From positions 1 to 64,000 of the forward strand of contig QLIY01000808.1 in assembly GCA_003260075.1 (NCBI GenBank): a DNA stretch of 64,000 bases, in the 5' to 3' direction. Both the position numbers and the translations under genes were made by a program. This DNA is from Phallusia mammillata. Its lineage: Eukaryota; Chordata; Ascidiacea; Phlebobranchia; Ascidiidae. Position 1 is the stretch's first letter. The number at the start of each line of letters is the position of its first letter. Below, piece after piece: positions 1 through 31,971 of the stretch. The notes below the pieces were generated by a model, which did not search any database, was not told where the DNA came from, and saw only the letters and a program-made list of their open reading frames with translations.

Positions 1-840
1 CGACCACGAATGCCTTTGACAGCAATAATGTACAGATTTTTTGCACCTAAAACAAGCACATTATTATAAAACCTATTGTAAGCCCAATTCATACATTTGT
101 AGCTGGGGCCAGCTTTGGGCATTCAACCGTGAAAGTATGTCAGTAATAAACAGTAGGGGGGGGGGTCCAATTCATACATTTGTAGCTGGGTTATAAGCCA
201 GCTTTGGGCATTCAACCGTGAAAGTATGTCAGTAATAAACAGTAACATGACTCAGATAATTTGAACATCAACAAATTGTTTTCTGCCCCGAAAGATGGTA
301 ATATAGATTATCATCATTGTCATGTTTTTCTTTTGTACATAAAACTTGTTGTTAGTTGTTTAAGTGCTTTAATTCTTGCTTGCCGTAATTCATTTAAGTG
401 CCATTTTAGGTAAGTATTTGTAAAAACCAACAACCAACCCTGGTTCTTGTGTATATCAATAATAAATTCATTTACAAACTAGAAAAGGTGGATTGCCTTG
501 TTATTGCTTATTTGTATTATCTTTGTCCTATTACACACCATATGACGCACTATGTAAGCAAAACCAATAGTTCGTGTGATTGGTTATGGTGGAAATAGGA
601 TAAAAATATTTACAGACTTCCAAAGGACAAATACCAGAAAGATTCAATCCAAACTTTAAAAGGTTTTGCAGATTTTTTTTATTATAATTTTATAAATTTG
701 TAAAAGTAGTAAAATAAAAAGGAAAATACTACAAAATCAGGTTGAGAATTGAATCTCTAAGTTTAACTATTATAACGCGCATACAAGCACTGTTTTAAAT
801 ATTTTAATAATTAATTTATTTGTAATAAAGATCATACACT
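1..840. other. Intergenic, no gene recognised
   Basis: AT-rich sequence with no convincing open reading frame. It begins with a direct repeat (about 84-155 and 167-245) on either side of a ten-base G run at 156-165, which I read as an assembly overlap and not as a real duplication. Nothing else stands out. Confidence 0.5.
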
Positions 841-879
841 TGACACTTTACAAATACGGTGTATCTAAAACATACAGGA

Positions 880-1825
880 CCGCTCAGTGCTTATCGCTTG
901 GTGCACCTTTACCAGATTGGAAAGTTTTGTTTTTGCGCGGAGGATATTTTTTTCGCCAAAATAATTGCGCGGATTTTTGCGCGGAATTACATTTTTCTGC
1001 ACGCATTGATAGATTTTTGATTGACAGGCATTTTGCATGTAACGCCTGCAACACTATCTAACAAAAAGAACAACAAATAAACACTACGAATCTTCAATTT
1101 TGCTCTATTGCGCACGCAGCTGCTTTGCTAAACTGTAAAAATTTTCATAACGATTCAATCATTTTTTGGCTGTTACATTTCTTTCTTTTGAAGTAATTTA
1201 GGATTGCCGAACTGCTTTTGATTATTTGTCAAACAGAAAACATTTTATGTAACTTGAATAGCCGGCGGTCACTTTAATGTCATAACTACGTCCTAAAAAT
1301 ACTGATAAATGTCCTTTAAACGACTACGTTAGCGTATCAAAAATGTTATTGCAAGCGTGACGATGCGCTTGACTGATTTACGTGGAATATTCGCGAAATA
1401 AGGTTTGTGACGACATATAACTTCATTGTGCAACGTAAATATAATATTTTACAGAAAGTTTATTGAAGTTACCTATAGAAGCTGTGGTAAGTTGCGCGGA
1501 CAACATTTTTTTGCGCGGATTACACGTCAAAAGCCTAAATTTGCGCGGATTACAAGGGAAAATCAAAAATATTTTAAATCCTCCGCGCAGGCCATTCTTT
1601 CCAATCTGGCACCTTTATATCACTTGGTGCACATTTATATCGCTTGGTGCACCTTTATATCGCTTGGTGCACATTTATATCACTTGGTGCACATTTATAT
1701 CGCTTGGTGCACCTTAACATCACTTGGTGCACCTTAATATCACTTGGTGCACCTTAATATCACTTGGTGCACATTTATAACGCTTGGTGTATCTTAATAT
1801 CGCTTGCGCTTGGTGCATCTTTATG
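880..1825. repeat. 20-bp minisatellite, interrupted by a MITE
   Basis: About ten head-to-tail copies of a 20-bp unit (core TATATCRCTTGGTGCACC, R = A or G) run from 1610 to 1825. One more unit end lies at 890-911, on the far side of the transposon at 912-1609. The repeat lacks stop codons in some frames and so produces short spurious open frames. The later units are more degenerate. Confidence 0.85.
912..1609. mobile_element. hAT-type MITE inserted in the minisatellite
   Basis: The element has 13-bp perfect terminal inverted repeats (CCAGATTGGAAAG at 912, its complement ending at 1609). Inside them the inverted similarity continues around a GCGCGGAGGAT block. It is flanked by a perfect 8-bp target duplication, CACCTTTA, at 904-911 and 1610-1617. 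Eight-base duplications are typical of hAT transposases. It has no transposase frame, so it is non-autonomous. Confidence 0.85.
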
Positions 1826-4252
1826 CCAGGTTATTAAAAAAACAATAAACATAAAAGTTTTGTTTTTATCTGGTAATAAAATGCAAAGGTGTAACTAAAT
1901 CAACGAATTTAATTGTCCTGTTTTTACATCACGATTCTTCAAACATTAGTTCAAACCAGACCAGATAAAAACAGGAAACATTTTTAAACAAACTAATTTG
2001 GTATTTAATACTATACAAACCTGTATTATCTGCACAGTTGACTACGGCGCCAACCGGTAAACTGAGGGTGATACGGAATTTACCTCCAGACGCGCCTCCA
2101 CGTCCTAAACAACAACAAAATACTTAAAATTATTGCGAAAAACTGCATCACTATTCTGGGCTTAAAACAGAAAACAAGTCATAAAAAACTTGTCTAAACA
2201 GACACAAAACACTTGCTGATGAACAGGCTCAATTTAGTACATTTGTATTAAAGTTTAGAAAAGGATTTAGGCAGATTTAAACTCTTTTTAACCGACCTCT
2301 CTTCGACATGATTCTTGTTGGAAAAGAACCAAATGCGCATAATTTTGTTTCACCACGCACATTTCGGTGGCGCTATAACAATAAAATATTTTATTAGGCG
2401 GGGTTTTTCAGCCTGCGTGGCAGATTTTTGTTTAGAATTATGTTAACAGGGCTATATTATGGATTTAATCAAAAACTTTCTTGGGTTAATGTCAAATCCA
2501 CCCAAAATTCCAGATTTATTTATCAACAAAAAGCAACAGCACCTATCAAAAACGGGAGCAACAAATGTTATTTACACATTTTGACAATAGTAGCCTGCAG
2601 AACAAGTGGTAATGTAATAGCCGAAACACTGAATAAAACAAGTAGTTTTTTCGAATATTTTAGCAAAAAAAACTTGGGACAAAAATGTATATGTCAAAGC
2701 CGTTATTTGGTTAACAGAACGTTTTAGTGGGTAAAAATTTAACAAAAGGAAAGATGAAATTGTTTATCATTGGAAACATTGAATTTTTCGGTCTACGCCG
2801 TGCCTATAATATGGAGAAGGTACAGAATTGGTGAACATCAAAATCATTTCATAAACCTTTTATAACAGTTTTAAAATCTAAATAAACCGTCTTATTTTGT
2901 TGTTTTTGTTGAAAATACATTTAGATTGCCATTTTATTGCGTTTTTAAACTGCCATAGCATACACCCAAAACCGCTGTTTCCAATTTCAAAATAATCAAT
3001 AACAATCCATGGCGTCACTTCAAAAGCAAAGCAACCAATCACTGGATCAGAAACTCACCTTAAAATGACGTCATATTGGCCCGTAAAAAAGTGTATGGTA
3101 TCCGGCATAACAGGGAATTTAATATGAAGGAATAAATGTCATAGAAAAAGCCAGCAATAAAATGCATTTGCAGGACTAATCGGTCTTTGCCAAATTTGAA
3201 ATATTAAAATGCTTGCTAAGACGTTTTTCTGTGCTTTTTATCGACCACCTTTGTGACAAAATAAAGCCAGAAATCGATTCTCATTTTAGTGTGTCGATGA
3301 AAAAGCGGCGTCAAGAGGAGTGGGAGCAATAAAGAAACAAAGCGGAGAGCGCGGCGTTCTTTTTTTTCGGCGCGTTACAATCGATATGGAACTTGTTAGG
3401 GCGTATTCTTGGAAAGAAGCGCAGCTTTTCGCAAACAGGAGTTACAGAACGGAAAAAGGTGTTTTTTACATGACCTTGCTGCACGTTTTTTCGCTTGTTA
3501 GTGGTTATTTTTTGCTCAGTTGCGAACATATAAATAAATTATTTGTTTTTCTATGTCTTGTTAAGGTTTGGTTTTTGCTATTTAAAGGCATAATTACAAA
3601 ATAAAAACCAAACGTTACAGCGTTATTACTTTTTTACAAAGTTTCAAAAAATATCTTTTGCTACAAAGCGCATTTAACTGTGCTAGAAATGTGTTTAGAA
3701 TGTTGTGTGAGAAGTTTTAGCTGTTATTTAGTTCTTTTATTTGTACAAAATAAGTTTAGTTGTTGGTTTTACTCTTTCCTAAACAATTTTAAGAATATCG
3801 TTTATTTAAGAAAATTGGTGCTTCAAGCCTGTTTAATAATTACTACACTTTAATTAATGTTATTGCCTACTTTATTATTAGAATTTATAATCATGTATTA
3901 GTCATTTCTGTTGCGAGGAAAAAAGTTTTCTTAAATATTTTAGTGTAAGCTTTTGAATTTGTTAAATGCAACCGGACTAAAAACAAGGTTTAATTAACAC
4001 CATATTCCATTTTGAAACCTTTTCATAAGTACAAAGTATTGTTGAAAATCATAATTCAGTGCAATAAAAAGCGCCATAGACCACTAACAGGCTTTTTTGC
4101 TGTTTTACTTAAAAGATTAAGATATTATATTTCTAAATGTCTTCAAAAAACCTTTTTAGTAAAATTAGTTTTACATGATTTTGAATTGCAAATGTAGCAT
4201 TGAATTGTAAAGCGATTTAAACAGACAAAAACATAAATTTAATGTATGATAA
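1826..4252. other. Intergenic, no gene recognised
   Basis: AT-rich DNA with only short open frames of low-complexity composition, for example one at 3320-3604 and another on the opposite strand over the same bases. None resembles a protein family I know, and none has flanking splice sites that extend it. I see no RNA gene. Confidence 0.4.
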
Positions 4253-4822
4253 TAGTGATGGGACGGGTACCCGGTACTCGGTAACGATGGAATCAAACGA
4301 TTTCAGTAGTATCGATACTGGTCACGGTATCGAATTTTTTTTTCTCAGTTTTCGTTACCAATGTGCGAGTACCGAAGGTCCATGGGGGGGGGGAGGTACC
4401 CGGTACTCAGTAACGATGGAATCCACGATTTCAGTAGTATCGATACTGGTACTCGGTATTGAAATTTTTTTTCTCAGTTTTCGTTACCAATGTGCGAGTA
4501 CCGAAGGTCCATTTACAGCATAAGAATACGGGCAACTTTATGCCAATATTTGCTTCGGACAGCATAAAATTGGAAAAAAGTTCCGCCAGGTTACGTATAT
4601 TTTTTTCACTATCGTATGGAGATTACATTTTTCTGCATGTGTGTGTGCAAGCCTGTACCCCGACCATGACAGATAAATTAGCCAGTGATATACAACTAAG
4701 TACAACACTGTACTAAAGTACTCGGTAATCGTACTCGGTATTCGGTATCGATGGTATATACATGTGGTACTCGTACTCGGTATCGGTACTCGCTTCAAAA
4801 CCTGGTATCGTCCCATCACTAT
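4253..4822. mobile_element. MITE with AGTGATGGGAC termini
   Basis: The inverted ends AGTGATGGGAC (4254) and GTCCCATCACT (ending 4820) enclose many short GGTACTCGGTA-like repeats. The middle is duplicated around a ten-base G run at 4384, so the true element is shorter than drawn. Pieces of the same family occur at 41849-41907 and 42213-42463. Confidence 0.65.
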
Positions 4823-6659
4823 ATGATGATGCCTCATTAAATATTAAAAGGATTCTGCATGCTATAGTTGATGCATAGATACTCTAATTTTCTTTTTTTT
4901 AGTGTTTTACTTTTTTAATAAACATTTGGGTAGGTCTTGACATAAAAAAGACCTTTACACTTTAATTACACAATGTGGTAAGGTAATCTTGTTGCATTAA
5001 TAAGCTCAAGAAATATTTGCATAAAAAACATTTCGTAAATTGAACAAGGTATTTAAATATATAAACTGTTGGTGCCAGTGTCTTGCATGGCATATAAACT
5101 AATAATGATTCTTGGCAAATGATTGTCTAAAAATGATGTTTTTATCACCCTGGTGATGGCAACCTAAATATGACATTGAAACTTAGGTTAAAACAACACA
5201 TATATACATTTGCCAGCCAAGTATTATTTGTTTAACAAGATTTTTGAATTCAAGTATTTTTGTGTGCATTTTTTTAATGTTAAAACTGTTGTGTAAAATT
5301 AAAAAAATGGGGCAAATACACCATAAAGATCATGTTTCTGCACAAAGTGTGTAAATGCAGTGACATGTGGTCGGCAACCTGCAATGAGAATGAGCCCATT
5401 GTTCAACAGTCCTTGTGACGTCATAAACTTATGTACAAGTGCTGATTAGTCTTTTGTGTAGAGTTTCTCGTTGAACACTCACAAAGTTTATCTTTTTTCT
5501 GCAGAAAGTGAAAACGTAACATTCTTGAGTTGATTTTACACTGAAAATTCTTTTATTACTTGTTGCGACCTCAAGGATTTCATTTTAGCCCTTGGAGAAG
5601 AATTTTGTGGACGCTCGTTTTTTGTGCCAATTATCAAAGGGGCTATTTGACAAAGCTCGACAACGACCAAGAGACTTTATTCTTTCATTTTGGCAACCCT
5701 TTTTGGTGATATTAAAAGTAAGTGTGTAACCTGTATAAGTTTTTGTAGTCTAATGCGCAGTGTTAAAATGCAATAATGTTGAAAATCTTGTTAGGAAAAA
5801 TGTTCTTCACCTAGAAAAGTCTACCCACACATAATCTACGCATTTTTAACTTTTATTATTTCAAAACAACTAAAATTTGTTTCTTGTTTGTAAAAAATAC
5901 TCTCATGACAGTTTGTTACTTGACTAAGTTTGTATTTTTACTGTGGTTTATTGAGCCCAACCAAGAGAGTAATTGTTGAAAATAAGACAAAATCTCAAGT
6001 CAAAAACATGGACGTTTGTTAGAAATAAAGGACAATAAATATTTCTAAGACATTGCCCTTCAAACTAAAGACAAATCTTCGAACATTTGTTAGAAATAAG
6101 GACAATAAATATTACTGCCCTTCAAAATAAAGACAGACATAAAAATATACAAGGATGGTATAGAAACCTTGCTTATAGAAAAGTCAAAATATGTGTGAGT
6201 TTTAATGTTTTAATAAAATGTTATAAAAAAACTAAAATTTACACGTTTTAGTTTCCCATTAAATAGGTAAAAACAACACCATTCGGTGTAGCATTTGCTT
6301 TTAGTCTGTGCTGTCCTACTTCCCACCAAGTATTGTTTACCAGGCAGTGTAGTCACTTCCTTTGGTGACAACCAGATTGTCTTTGAGCACGTGAAACTCC
6401 ACAGAAACCTGATTTCCTATTACACTTTACACATCCCATATTTATTCATAGAATTTCTTGCATGAGAGCCGCATTTTGATCATAATTTTTACCCCTAATA
6501 ACCTTACAAAATTGTTGTTTAAAAGACTTCTAAGTAACGCTTATTTTGACACTAAACTGTGGTCTCTTGAATATATATTTATACATTTGTATATATGTAC
6601 ACATATCAAATGTAGTGGGATTGTAAAATAACATAGAGAGTTTTTTTTATGCTTTAGTG
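4823..6659. other. Upstream region of the Galpha-i gene
   Basis: No coding frame is recognisable. A direct repeat of about 75 bp lies at roughly 6010-6135 (shared core TTTGTTAGAAATA...GGACAATAAATA). A good donor-like sequence, AAAAGTAAGTG, near 5716 could mark a 5' non-coding exon of the downstream gene. That is only a suggestion; transcript data would decide it. Confidence 0.3.
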
Positions 6660-7102
6660 CAGTGTGGTCCAACTTTATTTTGTTGCGGGCCATTCAAAAT
6701 CGTTAACTTACTACACGGGCCAAGGTTTAAATGTTTTCAGGAAAAACTTTTTTCTGGGTCAAACTCTAACTCTACACCTTTTTTTGTCTATCGATAAGTT
6801 TATTTTTAATTTATAGTTATTTACTAGGTAGAAGCTAACAAAACCATTCAATTTCCACTCTAGTGCAAAATTGCCCCAGATCGGTGTATAGAAGCAGAAC
6901 CCTTTATTGCATAACAATGCCTTGTCATGCGTCACAATAGGATATTTTACAGTATTTAGTGTGTTTTAATCCACATTTTGAAAACATTGAATCATTGAAA
7001 ACAAAACTTTTAGTTGTCATTAAAATATTGGGACTTTCGCGGGCCAACAAAATTACCTCGTGGGCCACAAATAGCCCGCGGGCCTGCAGTTGAACCACGC
7101 TG
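6660..7102. mobile_element. hAT-type MITE
   Basis: The imperfect inverted ends CAGTGTGGTCCAAC and GTTGAACCACGCTG are flanked by an 8-bp target duplication with one mismatch (CTTTAGTG at 6652-6659, CTTTGGTG at 7103-7110). There is no coding frame inside. The subterminal GGGCCA and TGGCCC blocks resemble those of other elements in the window. Confidence 0.75.
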
Positions 7103-7174
7103 CTTTGGTGTGTACTTTAATCCAAAGTTTATATAAAACACAAGTTAGCCAACCTATTGTTACATGATAGAGCA

Positions 7175-7375
7175 AAATAATACAGCGTGTTAAGGAAAAA
7201 ACGCATAAACTGCCTGAATTTTACAAACTGGAAAGCTTTAATGTGAATTTGATTGATCAAATTGTTAGCACCGAAAAGCTTCATTCAATTTGGCCAGTCA
7301 AATTGAGATAAAGGTCTCCAGTTTGTAAAATTCAGGCAGTTTATGTGTTTTTCCTACACTTGCTGTATTATTTTA
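7175..7375. repeat. Long-armed hairpin MITE
   Basis: Two inverted arms of about 55 bp (near 7175-7229 and 7317-7375) are almost complementary and enclose a short AT-rich loop, so the transcript or single strand could fold into one long hairpin. It lies some 350 bp upstream of the Galpha-i start codon. The ends merge with AATAATACAGC and its complement, and I could not define a target duplication. Confidence 0.7.
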
Positions 7376-7445
7376 GACACATTAAAAAGTAAGGTAAAAA
7401 AACACGTAATGGGTTGGACAGTTTGTGTTTTATATTGACTTTTTT

Positions 7446-7684
7446 AAATCAAAGCCACTGCATTTGTGAGTGCAAACAAAATGCAATAAGTACTGTATTA
7501 GTCGCATTCAGTGTTATTTGCTCTGGTAAATATGACCTGTATAGGACGTCGTATTGTTGGAATAAAATAAAATTTGCCAGAAGAGCTCTATAAACTTGAT
7601 ATTATGCCTGGCATCAATAGCTTATAACAACTTAAATCAAAGCTACTGCGTTCGTGAGTGCAAACAACATGCAATAACTACTTT
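7446..7684. repeat. Direct repeat split by a dispersed element
   Basis: A stretch of about 50 bp (AAATCAAAGC...GTGAGTGCAAACA) occurs at 7446-7494 and again at 7634-7684. Between the copies lies a dispersed element with GACCTGTA(T/C)AGGACGTCG and TTGATATTATGCCTGGCA blocks. A second copy of that element is at 15925-16045, and its end recurs near 39360 and 46610. The second direct copy ends about 40 bp before the Galpha-i start codon. Confidence 0.6.
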
Positions 7685-7724
7685 ATGATCGACCAATGAC
7701 TTTGTTTTTAGCTTCAACGCCGAA

Positions 7725-27767
<20,043 letters not shown>

Positions 27768-27782
27768 ATTTTCCGGTAGGTA

Positions 27783-28108
27783 GCGCTAAAGCTCGCTTGT
27801 TACATGCACGACGTTGCAAGCTTAAAGAGGGTTTTCTAACGAGCTTCGTGCAGTCAACCACAGCGCTTGTTTCATGCACGACTTTGCAAGCTTAAAGCGG
27901 GTTTCTTAACGAGCTTCGTGCAGTCAACCACAGCGCTGGTTACATGCACGACTTTGTAAGCTTAAAGCGGGTTTCCTAACGAGATTCGTGCAGTCAACTA
28001 CAGCAGCTTGTTACCTGTAGTAAAATGACGTATTTTGCCCCCCCCCCACTTTGCAAGCTTAAAGCGGGTTTCTTAACGAGCTTCGTGCAGTCAACTACAG
28101 CGCTTGTT
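27783..28108. repeat. 70-bp dispersed tandem repeat, cluster 2
   Basis: Four to five copies lie in inverse orientation to cluster 1 (CTTGTTACATGCACGAC...AAGCGGGTTTC), starting 16 bp after the Galpha-i stop codon and so probably in its 3' UTR. A recoded gap at 28038 duplicates the last unit. Confidence 0.8.
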
Positions 28109-28199
28109 ACCTGTAGTAAAATGACGTATTTCGATTGACAGGCAGCAAAGTCCTCGACCCAAGTGAAAATGACCGGGGCCGAAACACAACAAACTGCCA

Positions 28200-28800
28200 C
28201 CCCTCCCCTCCTATGACGTGGCATATTACGTCATCATCACCATGGTGACGAGCAAAGACAGTATTTACATGCGGTCCTCTCTATTTGTTGTCGTTGTAAA
28301 TCATTGTTGTTTTATCCTGATGAAAAAATGAACTTTTTTGAGGAAACCTTTTCTCTGTATTTTCTTTATTATTTTTTGTAAATTACTTTTGCTTTTATTT
28401 TATTCCTCCCAATCACAAACCCAACGTCATTTCTTTTTACCGCTTCAGTAATTTTTCTCACATCCTTGACAGTGGTAGCTTCCCTTCTATGACGTCACTA
28501 GCCTTCATTGGCCACGTCATCGTATATCATATTATGACGTCATACACAAAGTCAAAATACTGTTCATTTTGCATTTAAATGAAATTTGCATCAATTGAGT
28601 TTTGCATTTAAATGAATTTTGCGTTGTGACGTAACAACGACCTTCCGTAACAATCGATGACGTCATAGAAGTGTCGGTGACGTAATAATGTGTACAAAAA
28701 ATTCGCGTTTCTCTTTTGTGACGTCATCTGTCGTTTTTATTCCGGTCGAAAAACTGAATATGGATGACGTCACAATTTGCTCGTTGTGACGTAGGTACTT
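28200..28800. promoter_or_regulatory. Cluster of TGACGTCA-type palindromes
   Basis: About ten TGACGTCA, TGACGTAA or ACGTCAT words lie in under 600 bp (near 28232, 28489, 28515, 28531, 28625, 28658, 28678, 28719, 28763 and 28788). TGACGTCA is the cAMP-response element bound by CREB/ATF proteins. A similar enrichment is seen near 12600-14050 and 53815-53995, so this may be a genome-wide sequence habit and not an enhancer. Confidence 0.35.
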
Positions 28801-31075
28801 AACTTTGTTGTAGTTGAGTTTGTTCAACAAATGTGGAAAATGAAATATAATATGACTGTCCTGGGCAAAAAGTCACTGTTTGGTGGTTTACCATTGAGTT
28901 AAGGTACAGTCGATCAATAATCTGCTGCATTTCTGTATTCTTTCATAATTTTTTTTTACTTCAGGGTTGAGACTCAGATTTAAAGCAGTTTAGAAAACGG
29001 AGGTATAATAAAAACTACAGACAGTGCACACTGTTTCCACCACTAATAAGGTCTCATCAGTGCAGCTGGTGACAAGACATAGGCCGTATTGGCCAGTAAA
29101 GCAATCTTCCAGCACTCCAGTTTGTTGAGAGTAACAGGGTAAAAAGTCATCCCTCACCTATTCTGTTTGGTGCCACAACTGGGCATTAACGAAAAAAGAA
29201 ACAGTATGCACTGTCTACAGCTCATCATATTGGCTGTATGCTTTTATATTTACTGGAAACAATAATATTTTCCAAGCTGGGCTTTTTTGGAGTTGGCTGT
29301 AACAATGTATAGATGTAACACCACCGTTTTAGTATTTTGGTATATTTTCTGCTTAGGTAAATTAGATTTTATAGCAGTATTGTAGCTTCAGTTATAACCG
29401 AGATCTTTTGTCAAAAGACCAATTAATTTGAAAGTGGAATTGTTTGTCATTTGAATCAATGATTGTGTAGCGAGCCCTGAAATTGCTTTTCCAAGCGGCC
29501 ATTGAGGATTTAAGCAAAGCAACCGTGGGTCGATATGTTAATGCCTGTTATCTAAATTGGAAACCGGGTGTAAAAAATCAATACATTTGAACCAGGCGAG
29601 CTATTTGGCAACAAATCGTGAACTGATTCGATTTAAATAATAACGATAAAACGTTCAGGAAAAATATTAGGCGATTTGGGCAGTAATTTTGAGTTTACAT
29701 TTTTTCGATTCATTTCTTTATTCCGATAAAATTGTTTCAGCCTTTACACAAATAAATATTTTACGTCATATTTACTAAAAAGAAAAACTCAGTGGTGGGA
29801 ATCAAATTTTTTGTTCAGCCAGTTCTATCCCAAATGTCATATTTTTCAGCGGGTTCTGTTACAAAATATCTATTGAAAGTAACCAGTAATGCTCACCAGT
29901 TCGCTGATCTCATAAAATTTCGTTAGACGGTTCTATAGAACCAGTGCGAACCGGCTGAATCCCACCGCTGACTAAACTGTATTTCATAGTTTTCATTTTA
30001 TTTATTTCTTAGTTTTCATTTTATTTTTGTCATTTAGTCTAATACAAAAGTATGGTAAATGCAAATGTATGAAAAATAATAAAAGAGGTGATAAACAGCT
30101 TAAAGATGCATTAAACAGATGCAAAAAGTCGAAGCTAAGCCGAAATATCACAAAATATTGGTCTAAAAAGGATAATAAAATAAAAACATTTTTTTCTTCT
30201 TTTTGCAAATTTTCGATGCTCATTTGCGCTAAATGCGGAACAATTTGAAAGGTGTACACGGACGTTAGGTGGCGCTACATGCAAGTTTATTGTCTTTTGT
30301 GAAATTGGCAGAAAAAAAATTCTGTGTTTGTTTTGATTAATTGTTGTTGAATTGCGTGCTTTTTGACAAGTTTTTGTCCGAGACAAGTAAGGTATTGGTT
30401 TAAATCTGCGTCCTACTAAGTTTATTATTCTTGTTTTGCAAATCTTCCTGTCTTAAAAAACTTTCCAGTTTTGCCAAAAGTTTTTTGAAATGCAAATTTT
30501 TCCTCTAGGTAAAATTTCTATTGCTGACTGTATTACACTAAAATAATAATTATTACAATGAGGGACATTTCATTACTTTTTGTTTTTATTGTAGCAGATT
30601 GGAGTTAGTAAAAAAACATGACCACAAAAGCCAATTGTTAAATTTGTCTACTTTTACAAACAAGTACAGACAAAATTTTCTGGTTCTGTTGGCAAGATAT
30701 TTTTTTCAAAAAGTCTGATATTGTAGTGGACAGTGGTTGTCATCAAAAAGCATTAGATTTAACGTAATAAACTTATAAAACTGCCCAAAGCCCCCCATAA
30801 TATTATTGCTTTCTGACCACCTTTTTTCTCCAATAAATAAAAAGCATTATGTAATCATTCCTGGCCTATAACAGTACACCAGGCCCATTGAGGGCTACTT
30901 TTGGCCTAATTTAGGTTTTATAAATTTTTCAAATTGAAACAAACTGAATAACTTGCCACAGTTTGAATATTTCGAGAAATGGCTGTAGCTTGCATCTGTT
31001 TTTAACATACATATAGAAACATGCTTTTTATTTTATGTAAAATGCCAGATTTTTAATGGATAGATTTAAATCAGT
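28801..31075. other. Intergenic between Galpha-i and ARL16
   Basis: Holds a fragment of the TCATCAGTGCAGCTGGTGAC element (about 29045-29170), a 180-bp MITE (29790-29970), and AT-rich sequence. The open frame at 30027-30248 has a lysine-rich, low-complexity composition and no recognisable family. I see no promoter element for ARL16. Confidence 0.4.
29790..29970. mobile_element. 180-bp MITE, CAGTGGTGGGATTCA family
   Basis: The ends CAGTGGTGGGAATCA and TGAATCCCACCGCTG and the GGTTCTATAGAACC core match the copies at 18830, 48150 and 61622. The flanks (GAAAAACT, ACTAAACT) match only in part. Confidence 0.75.
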
Positions 31076-31579
31076 ATGATTTTGTTACTGGGGCCATCGG
31101 GCAGCGGAAAATCGACATTACTGAAACTTCTGATGCAAGATAGCAAACAAAAAACATCGAAAAACGATTTTGTTGAGCTTCCGGCCACAATACCAACGGT
31201 TGGCTCAAACATAAACAGCATAAGTCTTGGAAAACGGAGCCACATAGAAATCCGCGAACTTGGGGGCTCGATGGCACCTATTTGGAAAAGTTACTTTGAT
31301 GAAGCAAAAGGAATTATATTTGTAATTGATGTTTCAAACCCGCAGCAAATATCGGTTGCTTCGATTCAACTAAAAGAAGTGTTAGCTTATAAACTGCCAA
31401 CATTAGTTGTGCTCAATAAATCAGATATTTTGTCAGTCACTAGTGTGAATGAAATGAAATATCTTTTGCGACTAAATCAATTGTTTTTAGTCTGTGAAAG
31501 TTATATGTCTGTAGTTGAAACAAGTTGTCAAGATAAAACAGGATTTCAAGATATTTTTAAATGGCTTAGAACTTTTTAG
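31076..31579 (+). CDS. ARL16: ARL16-like small GTPase, intronless
   Basis: A 167-aa atypical ADP-ribosylation-factor-like protein. Visible landmarks: P-loop GPSGSGKS (residues 6-13), PTVG with the switch I threonine (39-42), RELGG (60-64) where Arf proteins have DxGGQ, then PIWKSYF, and the guanine-specificity motif NKSD (114-117). The RELGG-x-M-x-PIW stretch is characteristic of ARL16 and lacks the catalytic glutamine, so intrinsic hydrolysis should be weak. Vertebrate ARL16 is 170-200 aa and has been linked to antiviral RIG-I control and to ciliary or Golgi traffic; whether that applies here is unknown. It begins directly with MILLLG, without the amphipathic N-terminal helix of Arf proteins. 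No intron is needed. Confidence 0.9.
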   Translation: MILLLGPSGSGKSTLLKLLMQDSKQKTSKNDFVELPATIPTVGSNINSISLGKRSHIEIRELGGSMAPIWKSYFDEAKGIIFVIDVSNPQQISVASIQLKEVLAYKLPTLVVLNKSDILSVTSVNEMKYLLRLNQLFLVCESYMSVVETSCQDKTGFQDIFKWLRTF

Positions 31580-31971
31580 CTTGAATCATTTTACAAGCAG
31601 TCAAATTCACATTAACATTTTTTTTCTGTTTTGTTTCTATTGTAATTTATGATTATATTATATATTTTTGCTACCTATGTTGCATTTTTCCATCATCATT
31701 CATGCTAATTATATTTTTGTATCAACCAGTTTAAAATACATGTGCTGACTGTTTTGTTAGTGCGAATAATAGGACAATATTTCTTTTTTTTTACATATAT
31801 AACTTTTTGTATCGATAGTGCAAAAAAATCTAGAGACTGTCCATTTGACAAATTTAGCTATTTGATCTTATTGCTTGTTTAACATGCAGTTTTCAAAAAG
31901 CAATGTAGTTTGTAACATAAATCATTTTGGTGTTTGTACTTTGAAAAAATACATTTTTTGTTCATTTAGAG

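Noticed and set aside
1426-1737. Histidine- and leucine-rich 103-aa frame
   Set aside because: It reads through the MITE end and the 20-bp minisatellite; the repeated SLGAPLY-like peptide is the translated repeat.
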